Positions 34,366 through 46,360 of a DNA stretch of 64,000 nt are shown here, piece by piece. Under the pieces are notes generated by a model. The model ran no database searches, had not been told where the DNA came from, and saw only the letters and a program-made list of their open reading frames with translations. The stretch's first letter is position 1. Each line of letters opens with the position of its first letter. The position numbers and the translations under genes are program-made. This DNA comes from Laccaria trichodermophora (taxonomy: Eukaryota > Basidiomycota > Agaricomycetes > Agaricales > Hydnangiaceae): positions 124,001 to 188,000 of the forward strand of contig JACTVC010000029.1 in NCBI GenBank assembly GCA_018417955.1, read 5' to 3'.

Positions 34366-35021
34366 CTTATCTGTCTACAAGTTTGATCACTTTTCAGCAT
34401 AAGCATGAACAATTAAAAAGTTCATTTTTCAGTTGCGAAGAATTAATTGAAATTTACAGATGATTGTGCACAATCTAAATCTCCAATTTTCAATTGATAA
34501 GAATTAAGAAAAATTTACCAACAATTGTGCACAACATGGTTGACTGGCTGAATTGTGCACAATTGTGAAATTTGGTTTTTCCTGATGTCCCTGGACCTCC
34601 TCTAAGGACACTGAACCTCTCACACCCCTTTTTGAGGGGAGGGAAGTCCTCGTCGTTGTTATCAGCAAGCCTAGATAAGACAGATTGTTTATGATGATTG
34701 AAAAGACAATGGAGAGAATAAAAACACGTACCAGTTACAAAATAAAGATGGAATAGAGAAGTGTGAGATTGTAAAAGAGTGTCGATAGAAAAAGGAATGG
34801 AAAGAAACGAAGGGGGAGAGTGTGAACACGATGAAAAAGCATGGGTGACAACATGCTATTTTTGACCAGCTTAGCCAGCTCAGAGCCACTCAGAGCTGCC
34901 TGATATGATAGCCAAGCCATGTTAGCTGGGAGCTGATTTGGCAGCTCAGCTTGCCCAAAATAGTAGCTCGCCCTGGTGGCTCGCGGCCCCAAGCCGGGCC
35001 ATTGGCAACACTACCCACAGT

Positions 35022-35925
35022 ACAAAACATGTCGATGCGGCCTTATCAAAGATCCAAATGGAAAGGAGACTGGTGTCCAAAGGGTGATGAAACAGTTGGG
35101 TATACTCTGGGAGTCATCCTTACATAGTATAGATTAGAGAGTTTGTGCAAGCCATGGGGAGCCTCCGGCCCAATCAAATACCCACGGCATCGCTTATTTG
35201 TGTTGTGCAAACAGCGAACCCACGTTGTGGCTTTGTGTTGTTCATGTATCATTGATGGCCAGGTGTGCTTCAAAAAAGGATTTTATGGCTTGAGTTACAT
35301 CCCCACCATAGGCTTGTGAACAGGGCAGCTTTTTAAATGAACTAATCACATCACATGCCCCAGATAACACTAATTTCAGAATATTGTCCACTCTGCACCT
35401 CCTGTCGGCAATGAGGAAGCATACTCTGCTGCTTTTACCCTTGACAGTCTCATGATGCTCGGGGACAGTGCTGGCTATCTTGGCAGGACTGATTTCTCAA
35501 GCACAATGACTAGACAATGAATTTTAGCTTGTGTGAAAACTAAGCTCTTCATGAATAGGTTTTATCAACTAAAAAGTAAGACCAAGCTTGCCAGAACTGC
35601 TCTAGCCACACACTATCCAGCAACTTACCCAGACTAAATTTTCCCCAAGCCTGCAGACTTCTTGCTAATTGTAAGAATTCCTTATCTTAAGCAATAAGCA
35701 ATTTATTGATGAGATCAAGAACAACACTGAATTTTGAGGGATCTGTGATTCCATTGTTGGATCAGATAGTATAGTGATACTGTTTAGATGTAGTGAAAAC
35801 TGTATATACAGTGGATCCATGAGAGACAACATTGATCTTGTTTGATAGTGAATAGATGGTGCAAGCCACACCTGTGGCTATGTTGTTTGTGCACAGCAAA
35901 CAAATGGCCCGGCAGTTCTGTGTCG
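35022..35925. other. Unassigned spacer right of the hAT-like element
   Basis: A 75-codon minus frame (35046-35273) containing TWVRCLHNTNKRCRGYLIGP looks protein-like but is not recognised. Nothing else is supported. Confidence 0.35.
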
Positions 35926-35929
35926 CTTG

Positions 35930-37210
35930 CGCAAACAACACTCCCCTCTCTCCTCAATCACATTTCTCTCCCCTCCATCTCTCTACTCCTCTCACGCCAT
36001 ATCCGTCGCCATCTCACTGAAAACTGTATCCTCTCCCTCACTCAATACCCTCACCCCTACTCCCACAACACCCCTTCCCATGCCTTTGCAAGTGATGGTT
36101 CAACAATCACCACTACTGCAAACAGCCCTGCCACAAACTTTGCTGTCATTGCCAATGGCAATCCTTTGCTGTTTCCATTACCAACCATGGCTCTAACTCT
36201 GGAATCCTCCATGGAGAATGCTACGGAATCACTGCCATGTCCCTCCTTGCTTCACACTCCAATGTACCCACACCACACCTCTACTCTGATCACCTTTCCT
36301 CCATCACCCTCCTCAACTCCACACCCTCCTTTAATTCCCTGAAAACCAAACCAGCTTGCTCCTACTACCATTGGATCCTCAACATCTGGAATGATGTGCA
36401 ACAGAAGAACCAACATATATCCCTCATTCACTCTAAAGCCCACACCACCAACACCTCACTACCAGCCAACATGAACTGACTTGCTGACCATATCGCCTCT
36501 CACTCTCATCACTGCACCCTTCCACCCCCTCCATTACCCCCCCCCTACCTTTGCTATGGATGACCTAACCCTCTATTCTCCCCATCACAGTTTCATTGAA
36601 TCCAACGTCTGTACAACCATTGATTTCTTACTCTCCCACCAAACCTCTTCCTCCTTAAATACATACCACACTCCTATCATCCCTTCCCCTCTATTTGATA
36701 ACACCCCTCCCCCTTTGTACCCATACATCTATGCCCTTTCTTCATTTTCCACAGTTATACAGCTTTACCTCCACTCAGGCCAACTTGACACCTCCCTCTC
36801 CCTCTCTCATCACCTTCTTGATGGAACTCAACCCTGGTGCCATTTCGGTTGCCATGCACTTGAGGACACACACCACATCTTCATCTCCTGTCCTCAATTC
36901 ACCTCACTCTGTGAGTGCACAACCTCCTTTGTCATGTCCTCCACCACAACATTACTTAACGCCTCTTCATTGGACACCACCCACCATCAGACAATCCTGG
37001 AACAGGCCCGAGGTCTTTTCCATGATTCTGACATGTGGCCTGCCCACTGATCTTCATACTATCTTGGCGTCTTACCAAACTTTTTCAAACCAGTGGAGCA
37101 CACCCTGACAGAACTCAAAAAACTACATACATGCCTTGCAAATGACTGGCACACCACTTCCATCAGACTAGCTGTGAGAATATGGAGTGAAACAAAGAGG
37201 CATTTATGTG
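35930..37210 (+). pseudogene. Remnant of RNase H and C-terminus of a non-LTR-like retrotransposon
   Basis: In shifting plus-strand frames I can follow an RNase H-like domain: FASDGSTITTTANSPATNF near 36085, then YSDHLSSITLLNS near 36275, then HSKAHTTNTSLPANMN near 36430. A zinc-knuckle-like CHFGCHALEDTHHIFISC follows near 36840-36895. The tail NDWHTTSIRLAVRIW (about 37140-37180) matches NFWHMTCIRLAGRIF in the element at 57661. The order is the same as there, so it is the same family. The reverse-transcriptase domain is absent, and stops and frame changes are frequent. It is old and dead. Confidence 0.75.
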
Positions 37211-37519
37211 AGCAATGCTCACCACCTAAGGCCCTGTGCAGATCAGTAACTTTCCCTACATTCTTCCAACCAATCCTCCCCTGTACCTACCCCTCCCTGA
37301 ATATCTCTTTCCATTAAACCATCTTCCCTCATATTTTCTTTTCTGTTCTTTACTCTACTTGCCTTATTCCTCATGAGCTGGTGAGGTAGTATGATAGTCC
37401 TACCTGAGTTATTACTTGTAACGTAGTCAGCCGAAATGATTACCAATTACCAATTCTCTATTACTCACTAAGTTCAGATGCAAACAGATACAAGTCAAGC
37501 ATTAGTAAGCAGGCAGACT

Positions 37520-37865
37520 TTCATTCCATATGGAATCCATGATGTCCATGGAATCAGAAACTGGCTGTGTCCTCAGCCAACATTGATTCCATGGATTCCA
37601 TGGATTCCACATGGATTCCATATGGATTATACTGGGGAAGGTAAAGACCTCGATTAGTAATGTATATTCTGGACATTGCATTCTGGTTGCATTCCTTTTT
37701 GTCCATTCCGGCTACTAATCAGGAATGACATCATTCCTGAGGAATATTTGTCCCCCGGAATGTCATTTTGGCTGGTGTCTCTGCCAAATTTAATTCCTCT
37801 GGATTCCGCTGGATTCCACAGGAATGACTGGAATCCGGCAGGAATCAGTGGGGCATGATAAAGAC
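37520..37865. repeat. Cluster of GGAATCCA/TGGATTCC motifs
   Basis: Overlapping palindrome-like units (ATTCCATGGATTCCATGG near 37590, more at 37795-37850) give strong local inverted symmetry. GGTAAAGACCT at 37638 and GATAAAGACCTTG at 37857 bracket a 220-bp segment and may mark a small element, though they are direct and not inverted. No coding content is seen. Confidence 0.45.
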
Positions 37866-38509
37866 CTTGTTATTTCTTCTGTTCCAACTTTACTATATTA
37901 ACCACCATCTATGATACAGGGAAAATACATCTCCTCTCGTCACTGGTGTTTCTCATGCCATCTTCAGTCAGGTTGCCAGTATGACCGAAGGCCATGCTAG
38001 GATGAACATGGCGATTACCTCTACTTTTGCATTGTACCTCACCTAGTAGCACAGTCGATATCGTGTATATGTTTTTGCCATATAAAAATAAAAAGCATTG
38101 GCAATAACTCTAGGAGAACAACCGAAAGACTCGAATGCAAATGCACACACAAGTTCAGATATTTAATAATGGCAACCACCCCAATCCACATATGGATGAT
38201 CTCCAAACTTCGAAACATTTGTCAAACATTACAGTGAGACACCAATACCCATCTTACCCTTAGATATTTCAGTCATACCCTTGCACAGCTACAATATACT
38301 CAATAATAAAAAGGGTTGCAGGCTTAATCAATATAGTAATCAATCACGGGAATTCGATGTAGGTCAATCTCCAAGCATCGAAACATATCTTAAACATAGC
38401 GCTGAGGCTTCAATATCCCTCTCTACCTTTAGATATTTTGAATATACACTTGCGCTACTACGACACACTTTATAATATAAAAATTTTATTTGTACAATTG
38501 GTTCAAGTA
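37866..38509. repeat. Non-coding stretch with a diverged 130-150 bp direct duplication
   Basis: 38190-38300 and 38365-38465 share blocks (TCTCCAA.C.TCGAAACAT, CCTTTAGATATTT, ACTTGC.C.GCTAC) in the same order and strand. No gene is recognised in the rest. Confidence 0.4.
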
Positions 38510-39605
38510 AAAGTCAGATGAAACTCGAGCCTTTGTCCAAGATTCCTCTTAGAGTTCGGCGTTGTGGAAGAACGAAAGTTCAAGGACAGGGAGGGGTCAC
38601 TGGTTGTCTGCCACAGAAAAAGATAAGGAGAGTGAGAAACAAAAAAAAAAACAAGAACAAAGGGAGAATAAGAATCGGGCGCTTATCATGAGTGGTGTGT
38701 GATCATGCTCGATGTCACCATCTAATTGCCGTATGTACGTATGCGCGTCGAGTCGAATGTATGCGTCTTGAGAATGTGTGAGAAGTAAAAAAAGAGTTTC
38801 TTGAAGCATGTCATCGTCGAAAGAAGACAGAGTGAGTTGGGCAAAGACTTGTAAAAACTTAAAAACTTTAAATGTGCTTGAGAGTCTGATGGGGGGAAAG
38901 AATGAATTTCAAACATGCGAAGAGCCTTTTAAATACATTACAAACAATCACAAGGCTACACACATACTTGCATGCTGCCTGACCAAAAATAAACGAGAAG
39001 CGTCTAAAAATAGCAATGAAAATAGAAAGGATCACAAAGAAACAAAACAATGCTGACTTCACCCTCACCTCTCTCCGCAAATCCATCAGACTAGGAATGA
39101 CTCAGGGAACTTACAATGTAGGGAGAGGTCTATTTTTGTGTGCGACTGCCAACCTCAGTGTGGACATCCCTAACATTGATGCTCGACCCTACCGTCTAGC
39201 CATCGGAAAACGCGTCGAGCGGAAAAGGTTCTGTCGTAAGTAAGAAGGAAATGCAAAAGAGAGAAAAACTAAAATTGAATGTAGGCGTACAATTCCAGGA
39301 AAACTTCCAAGACCAATTCCTCCAAGGGTGTGCATTGTTGGGCGACGTGGCGAGCGCTTCGACGTATAATGTCATCTAATCCATTCTTGCTGCCAGTGAT
39401 TGGATGCCACACAGCCTTCAGTCTTTCTCCTTGGTCCCTAAGAAAATACACGCTACACTCTCTCTCGACATTCAGTAATGAACAAATAAAATACAAATAA
39501 CAAAATAAAAAGTAAAACCATAAAATAAGAAAGAAAAAGAAAAATACAGAAGGCATCGTGAATGGAATGTGACGCACTTCCACAGCGTCAACTCCATGAT
39601 TTTGG
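38510..39605 (-). pseudogene. Possible degraded minus-strand gene, unrecognised
   Basis: A minus-strand exon at about 39443-39302 encodes DQGERLKAVWHPITGSKNGL followed by a helical RRSARHVAQQCTPLEELVLE segment. It is bounded by TTCTTAG and GTACGCC splice-like signals. Further exon-like pieces end at a possible last exon near 38610-38510 (after TTTCTGTGGCAG). Stops occur in the piece between 39240 and 39100. I cannot name a family. It may be a decayed host gene or transposon cargo. Confidence 0.25.
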
Positions 39606-39821
39606 CTCCTGCCACAGGCTCACTCAACCATATTTGAATTTTTTTACATAGTTAGAATGGTGCTTGATTCTACTTTCCAACCATGTATTTACTTTAGTGC
39701 ACACCATTCAACTGTTGGAGGCAGAAACAAAAAGTTGTAAGAAATTGAACAGACCACGTGTGCCTAATAGGGTAAGGCCAGTTATTCAATCTTGCGCTAC
39801 AGTCAACACAAGCTGAATACC

Positions 39822-40043
39822 ATGCCTTGTCCTACTCTCCACCACACATCTGAAGAGAAGGCTGCTGTACACTGTGCTACTTCCAAAAAATACTATGAAA
39901 ACTGAGTACCTCTGATGTTTTTTATTTTTGTTCTTACATCTGAGATTCCAGGCATCGAGTTCAAATCAATCGCCGATCACGTCACAAATACAAAAAGAAA
40001 TTACAGAACATCAGGAAAGATAACATCTCGAAAAGGTAAGATC
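39822..40043 (+). pseudogene. Possible 5' exons of the KDZ-like transposase gene
   Basis: An ATG at 39822 opens MPCPTLHHTSEEKAAVHCAT, which resembles the charged N-termini of basidiomycete transposon proteins. After a candidate intron (acceptor GATTCCAG at 39950) comes EFKSIADHVTNTKRNYRT up to a GTAAG donor at about 40036. The foldback element starts eight bases later. The KDZ-like coding region continues at its other end (49031). The link is inferred from position and style only. Confidence 0.3.
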
Positions 40044-42039
40044 CCACTTCAGTCACCCAGTGCCAACTGACTATTAGTCATGCAAACTCCATGTAAGTTA
40101 CATGACTAAATGTCATGGACCACATTTATATTCTATATATATTTGGGTCCTAGAAAGCCCTGAAATCTAAAATATATTCTTGAGACATGGACCCTGAAAT
40201 GTCACACAAAAATTATAATGTCTGTGTCACACCACCAAAATATATTTTGCAAGTGAAATGCAGTAAGGATATATTTTTGGTGAGTGGACCCTGAAATGTC
40301 ACTGTCACACCTTAGAAATATATTTTTGCCCTGGCTTGGCCTTAGGATATATTTTTTGAAACAGATGTGGTAAAGATATATTTTTCTGGTCTGTAGGGGT
40401 GTCAGGGGTCCTAGTTTCAGCAAAAAAACTTGTGATTTTTTTGCTGTCTGGGGTATATATTCTGGAAGATTCTGCCATGACTTAACAATCAGGGGTATCA
40501 ATAGCATTTGTGATCTACCTGAGATACATATGTGTTATCCACTGACACTGACACTATGAATACAGTTTATATTACAGATTCTTTTGGCTGCTCAGATTTC
40601 ACAAAGTTCTTTGTTGTTTCTCTCTTACTCTTCTCTCTTCCTCTCTTCCTCTCTTCCTCTCCTCCTGTCCCTCATTCCCTCTCTCTTTATCTTGGCTCTT
40701 TATCTTGGCTCTTGATTGTAAAGCTATGGATGACAAATTCCATTCTCCTCCAACAAACTTGGGCATTGATGACATCTGTGATTCACCTTGAAGCTATACA
40801 GTACAAGGTCCCTGAGTTGCTTAAGTATCATCCACTTTGACACCATGGATAGAGCTCACATTATAGAATTTTTTAGCTGCTCAGAGTTCACCAAGTACTT
40901 TGGGAAGCCTTATTGTACAATCCCCTCTACCTCTGCCTCTACTTCAGCTCCAAGACCCCCAGTTGCACCTCATCTGCATACTCAGCTTGGTTGGCAAGTC
41001 TACTCTGCCATTTTTGTATGATTCAATTTTTTTTCACCACCTGGCATCTACACCAGACCAAGCCGTCAAATCTATAAGTGAAATATGGTGCCCACAAGAT
41101 ATCCCTTTGTTCACATTTCATATAGGTGTTTGGCACTGCTCACTTCAGCTCCAAGATCTCCAGTTGCATTGTATCTGCATACCTCACCAACATCTGTATT
41201 ACCATCCCCTGCCAGTCAAACCCTCATATGTAATATCAAACATCTCTCCCAACCCACTTTCACAAGCAAGAATGATGATTTGTTTGTGTGATCCTCTTCA
41301 GCCCCATCTCCACTTCTACCATCATGTTGCTTACATGAATCAATCTTTTGCCAGCACTCTCTCATTTCTACATTTCTTCATCAGCAAAATACCCATCAAT
41401 CTTCATACACATCAACCTTACCTACTTTTCAAACATGAACTGTCATCTTTGCTCTGAGGTACATCATCCCAAACAGACCATTTCCACAAAGAAAAATGTG
41501 CTCAACATCACAACACCTAAACAGGGATGGCATGCTTCTGTACATGCCTGGCTTTCAAGTTGCCCAGCCAGTTGCACCTAAATTACAGATTTTTTTTAGC
41601 TGCTCAGAGTTCACAAAGTTCATTGTTGTTTCTCTCTTTCTCCTCCCCTCCTCCTCTTTCTTTCTCCTCCCCTCCCTCCCTCTCCCTTTCTCTTCACTCC
41701 TGTTATAAATTTATGGAGAACAAATTCTATTATCCTCTAACAAACTCTATTCACCATATTGTAATATGGGGTTCTTCTTTGTATTTTCCATTCCCTTTAT
41801 GCTGTGTTGTTTCAAGTGTAACACAGAAATATGCCACACCAAATCAACATCCCACTCCAAACAACTCCATCAAGTATGCATTGCAGGAAGGTGTATTTCT
41901 TGGAAGGTACATATTTTGGGAGTATATATTCAATCATTAGAATGAATACTACTGCAAGATATATCTTTGAGATACACCCATGGCTGAAGAATGTATTTAA
42001 CAACTATATCTTGAACCCACATATGTCTTTCCACTAAAT

Positions 42040-42420
42040 CCTGAACCAAGTTATATTTTTTAACCATATCATGAATCCAGAAACATAATTTGTGAACTAT
42101 ATCATGAATATCGTAGATATATACTCAACCAAGATATATTTATCAACTATATCTTGCATTCTCACCCAAGATAGATCTTTATACTATACCCAGACCCCAG
42201 ATATATCTTTCAACTATATTTTGTACCAGGATATACTCACAAGACATATCTTTAGAACTATATCCTGATATATCTTGAACCAGGATATATTACCAAGGAT
42301 ATATCCTGATTCAGGATATAGTTTCAAGATAAGTCTTGGCAATATATCCTGAAACTATATCCTGAGCCAGGATATATCTTTCAATTATATCTTGCACCAG
42401 GATAGATATACTGTAGGAAT
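42040..42420. repeat. ATATATCTTGAACCAGGATATA repeat, left arm
   Basis: Tandem and inverted variants of GATATATCTTG.A.CAGGATA, about 25-45 bp apart, give strong hairpin potential. The matching inverted array lies at 46130-46360 in the right arm. Confidence 0.6.
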
Positions 42421-42479
42421 CAGAAGAGAAAAGTGCATTTTATTTAATATAACTACACAAATTTATATTACTATATTCA

Positions 42480-42790
42480 ATATTAAATAAAGGGAAAAGG
42501 GAGTGAGGAGGTAGGCATTGAGGAAGAGGGGTGGGCATGGTGGGCAATGAGGGAGCAGGGAAAGGGGTGGTAAGGAATGAGGGGTGGTAGGCAAAGGGGG
42601 AAGAGGGGGGAAGGAAGTGGGTGGTAGGCAATGAGGGAGGTGGGAAGGGGGTTGTTAGGCAGTGAGGGAGAGGGAGGGGTGGCAGGCAGTGGGAGAGAGA
42701 GTAAGGGAGAGGGGGTGAGTGGTGGGCAGTGAGGTAGAGGGGGTGGTGGGCACTGAGAGAGAGAGGGTGAGGGTGGAATATCGAGCCTCG
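42480..42790. repeat. G-rich minisatellite, left arm of the foldback
   Basis: Units of about 30-40 bp contain GGTGGTAGGCAaTGAGGGAG. The complement (TCCCTCATTGCCTACCACCC) is repeated at 45590-46070 in the right arm. Long frames here are repeat translations. Confidence 0.65.
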
Positions 42791-42849
42791 TCGTCGCGTG
42801 TGGGTGATGGGCACTCACCGTATCTTCATTGTCGCCAGCCGTCGTTTGT

Positions 42850-43250
42850 ACACCCTTGTCGTCGTCATGTGTCGTTTGTCCGCCCTCGTCGCCCATCATC
42901 CGTTCGCCATCATCGTCGTCCTTCGTCGTTGTCGTCCTTCGTCGTTGTCATCCTTCGTCGTCATCGTCCTTGGTCACCGTCGTCCTTCGTCTTCGTCTTC
43001 GTCGTCCTTCATCATCCGTCCTTCGTCATCTGTCCTTCGTCATCTGTCCTTTGTCGTCCTTCATCATCTGTCCTTTGTCGTCCTTCGTCATCCATCCTTT
43101 GTCGTCCTTCATCATCCGTCCTTTGTCGTCCTTCATCATCCGTCCTTCGTTGTCCTTCATCATCCGTCCTTCGTTGTCATTTGTCATCCGTCCTTCGTCA
43201 TCCTTCGTCATCCGCCCTTCGTTGTCCGTCTTTTGCCCGTCAGTGTCCTC
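42850..43250. repeat. GTCGTCCTTCGTCATCC minisatellite
   Basis: A 15-18 bp unit (CCGTCCTTCGTCATCTGTCC-like) is repeated about 20 times, with all three plus frames and one minus frame open. The protein-like frames of up to 199 codons are low-complexity Ser/Val/Arg/His and are not called genes. No inverted partner is seen in the right arm. Confidence 0.65.
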
Positions 43251-43864
43251 GTCATGCCGTTGACTGGCCTGCCTGGCGTCGTTTGGCATCGTGACGTGGC
43301 CGCTGACGGGCGGCATGCCCCTCCCTTTGAGGAGGGGTGGCATGGTGACGTTGGGTGTGGTATTCGTCATGGGCTGGAAGGTGAGATGTTGCGTTAGATA
43401 TGTGATGGGGAGGGGGCTTACCGTGTCGTGACGACGACATAATTGTCGTCATTGTCGTCCGTCTATGGCGCATAGTTGCCACGTCGCTGACTGCGACGTG
43501 GCCCGGCTTGCTCCTTGTGGTTATAGTCATTGTTGGTCGGTTGTGGTCGGTTGTTGGGCGGTCGCAGTCGCTTGTTGGGGTGCTTCGTTAGTTTGCGTGT
43601 GGGTGTCGAGTTGTTTGGCGCTGGTCGTTGTTTGTTGCGTGTGGGTGTCAAGTTGTTTGGCAGTGGCATTTGTTTGTTGGGCGTTTGGTAGGGAAGCCGT
43701 CGTTCATTGCAGTGGTGGGGTTGCGTGATGTAGCATGTTGCCGATGGTGGGGCGGTGTTGGTGTGAACGGTGTGGGGTGGTTGTGGGTTGAAGAGAGCCA
43801 TGTCAGCGTCAAAGTGTGTGACATGGGCACCGTGATGTTGGCGTTGAGAATGGTGGTACCCAGA

Positions 43865-44460
43865 TGCTGCACTTCTTGTATTTGTTCATTGCTTCTCTTC
43901 CGAAAGCAAAGAAGGTGATGAACAAGAGGGTGGACAAAGGCACCATCCACCACAGGACGTAGAATGCCCTTAGGACCAAAGGGGGCGTGAACAGGGCGGG
44001 GTAAAGGTCAATGCAGGAGAAATTAGAGTGTACGTGGACCAGATCGCATATGTCCATCTGAAGAACAGACATGAGCATCAGACGGAAGTAACGAGAGGTT
44101 GTGAGGGTGGAGTGTGCAGCAAGGTGGGTTGCAAATTAAATGCGGCATTGGATGAAGTGCCTCAGGGCAAGGCCAGCGAAGGCAATTGCACCAATTGAGA
44201 GGATTGAAGGGGGGAGCTACACAATGAAGATGGCGGCGATCGAAAAGTATGTGGTTGGGCGGCAGCCATAACCTTCAATGATGTTGAATTGGTGGCCTTG
44301 AACAACATAAGCTATTAAGGAAGACTTGAGTGGTCTGTAAGATACAAACAGAAAGAACAACTTATGAAGAACCATAAAGAGAATAGGAAGGCCAAAGCAC
44401 ATGACTGCTTTGAAGATCTGTCACTTGCATTTATCCAAGAGACTAGTCCGAGCGTGACAA
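43865..44460 (-). pseudogene. STE3-type mating pheromone receptor, internal fragment
   Basis: On the minus strand I read IFKAVMCFGLPILFMVLH, then (across an intron-like gap) YVVQGHQFNIIEGYGC and PTTYFSIAAIFIV. A TAG follows at 44217-44219, then LPPSILSIGAIAFAGLALRH, TTSRYFRLM, HVHSNFSCIDLYPALF and FYVLWWMVPLSTLLFITFFA up to FGREAMNKYKK. This order (TM4, the QGHRFNI loop, TM5, the SRYFRLM loop, TM7, the FG.EA..Y tail start) is typical of basidiomycete B-mating-type pheromone receptors. TM1-3 are absent, and a segment between RLMLMSVLQM and HVHSNF appears deleted. At least three stops make it non-functional. It sits at the centre of a foldback element and so is captured cargo. Confidence 0.82.
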
Positions 44461-44639
44461 ACAGACGACACGGATTCTAGATGAACGAAAATACACTGAG
44501 ATTATTACAGCTATCACCAGATTCTATGCATTCTACACAAGTTGACTGAGCCACATACCCTTTAGCTGATACTACAATGAAAAAGGGGAGAGTGCAAAGT
44601 TTTCTAATAAAGAAAAAGGGGCCTACTCTATGGGAGGTA

Positions 44640-44840
44640 CAAAGACAGAATGATAGGTACAAACTTTTGTAATAAAAAAAGAGGAGACTATAAAATGTTG
44701 TAGTCCCAAAAGCAAAGACTACAAGGTTTTGTAATGCAAAATGCAGACCCTCAAAATTTACCATTCCCAAAAAGCAGACTAGAAAGTCCTGTAATTAAAA
44801 TGGGGGATACTACAAAACTTCGTAATGGACACTACAAATT
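44640..44840. repeat. Short repeats of GACTACAAAGTTTTGTAAT type
   Basis: Four or five units of about 40-50 bp consist of (g)actAcAAa.TTTtGTAaT.aaaa.gcaGAC. A related copy is at 52485-52525 in the separate element at 50228-54531 (GACACTACAAAGTTTTGTAG). Confidence 0.5.
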
Positions 44841-45589
44841 TGAACAGAAACAGTGGGCATGCGAGAACATCCAATGTCACACAGTGTGACTTCGTGACAT
44901 TGTGTCTTGCTTCAACTGACAACACCATGCCAACGACATGAAAGTCTACAAGTGGCGAACGCCCATGGCGCACCCACCACAACGCAACAATGATGATGAC
45001 GGTGCACGACGACACACAATGTCGTCACAGACCAACCACAATGACCCCCGGCACCACGACAATGACGCAGCAGCGCCACGTCAACCTCCAGCAAGCACAC
45101 AAGATCAATGGAGATCGACGGCAGGCGAGGATGGCGGTGACGAGCTCGTGCCCAACCCATCCTGGTAAGCAGTCACCCCCCCTGCTCTCCCTTCTGACAC
45201 CAACTGGGTGCCACGTCGCAAGCTCTGACGTGGCAACCAAACGACAAACGACGACTGATGTCGTCATTTGTTGTATTTGTTTCACCCAAGGACCATGATG
45301 ATCGCCTAAAATATGAAGACAACCACGGATGAAGACGTGGGCGGTGGACCGCGGAAGACGAACAATTACGGACAACCCGAATGACCACAACTGCCCACGT
45401 TGGAAACGACCACAACCGCCCATAAATGACCACAACCACCCACCAACATCCACGATCGCCCACCAAATTCCACGATTGCCCACCAACTTCCACAACTGCC
45501 CACCAACGTCCACGACCACCCACGAACAAGATGAGGTCGACCACCCACGAACGAAGGCAACCGCCAATGACTCCCTGCCTCCATCACTC

Positions 45590-46070
45590 CCTTCTCCCAT
45601 CACTCCCTCCCTCCATCACTCCCTCCCTCCATCACTCCCTCCTTCCATCACTCCCCCCTTGCCCACTCCCTCCCCCTCCATCACTCCTTACCCCTCCCTC
45701 TCTCTCCCCATCACTGCCCCCCTCCTTCCCTCCCCCTTCACTCTCCACCACTCCCACTCCCCATCACTCCCTCCCCTCCCTCCCCCCTTCATCACTCCCC
45801 ACCCTTTTCCCCCCCTCCCTTTAACATTGAAGCTGCACACCACCAGTCTCTCTCATTGCCTGCCACCCCCCTCCCCCATCCCTTATTATATTGCCTATAA
45901 CCCCTTCCCCCCCTTCCTCCCTTATTGCCTATAACCCCTTCTCCCCATCCCTCCCTCATTGCCTACCACCCCTTTTCCCCCTCCCTTATTGCCTACCACC
46001 CCTTTCCCCCATCCCCTCTCCCTCACTCCCTCCCCTTCTCTTTATTTCTTTGTTTAATAGTCAATAGTAA
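45590..46070. repeat. C-rich minisatellite, right arm of the foldback
   Basis: CCCTCCATCACTCCCT units grade into TTGCCTACCACCCC units, which are inverted relative to 42480-42790. Pro/Ser/Leu-rich frames here are repeat translations. Confidence 0.65.
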
Positions 46071-46129
46071 TGTAAATCTATATAGCTATATTCAATAAAT
46101 TGCACCTTTGTCTTGTGAAATTTACAGAT

Positions 46130-46360
46130 ACATTTACCAAGTATATTTGTGCTGTATATATCTTGGTTGAGAATGGAGTTAGAAAATGTAAGATATAGTT
46201 GAAAAATAATGTATCTTGATTCAGGATATAGTTGATATATATATCTTGGTTCAGCATATAATTAAAATATTCATGACATAGTTGCAAAATAATGTATCTG
46301 GATTCAGGATATGGTTTTAATATATGTCTTGGTTCAGGATTTAGTGAAAAGATATATGTG
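46130..46360. repeat. TATATCTTGGTTCAGGATATA repeat, right arm
   Basis: This is the inverted counterpart of 42040-42420, with TATATcTTGgTTCAGgATAtAGTT variants. Confidence 0.55.

Larger units (their letters stand above)
30561..34587. mobile_element. Plavaka-type (CMC) transposon, internally deleted
   Basis: The element is 4027 bp with terminal CATCAGGAAA at left and TTTCCTGATG at right. It is flanked by TC at 30559-30560 and 34588-34589. Removal with one TC restores CACCAAGTCCCTGGACCTCC, which matches the opposite hAT arm with one difference and so confirms the ends. Many copies of a TGTGCACAATTG-like palindrome lie subterminally (about 30690-30760 and 34430-34570). Inside are a degenerate DUF6532-type gene on the minus strand and the C-terminal third of a Plavaka transposase on the plus strand. 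Confidence 0.87.
27730..35013. mobile_element. hAT-like foldback element, host of three nested insertions
   Basis: The left end TAGTGTTGCCACGGCCCGG and the right end (complement TAGTGTTGCCAATGGCCCGG) match the TAGTGTTGCCA-type termini common in hAT elements. Flanks are CCCACGGT (27722-27729) and CCCACAGT (35014-35021), an 8-bp duplication with one difference. Inverted arms extend well inside: 29054-29545 matches the complement of 30345-30558 and 34590-34880. Removing the nested elements (27863-28512, 28516-29050, 30561-34587) leaves about 2.07 kb of non-coding foldback DNA with a roughly 100-bp tandem repeat in the middle. No hAT transposase is present, so it is non-autonomous. Confidence 0.82.

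Noticed and set aside
42719..43397. Frames of up to 199 codons rich in Ser, Val, Arg and His
   Set aside because: Four frames are open at once because the DNA is a 15-18 bp repeat; low-complexity products, not genes.
45329..45934. 201-codon Pro/Ser/Thr-rich frame
   Set aside because: It covers a C-rich minisatellite that is mirrored in the left arm of the foldback.
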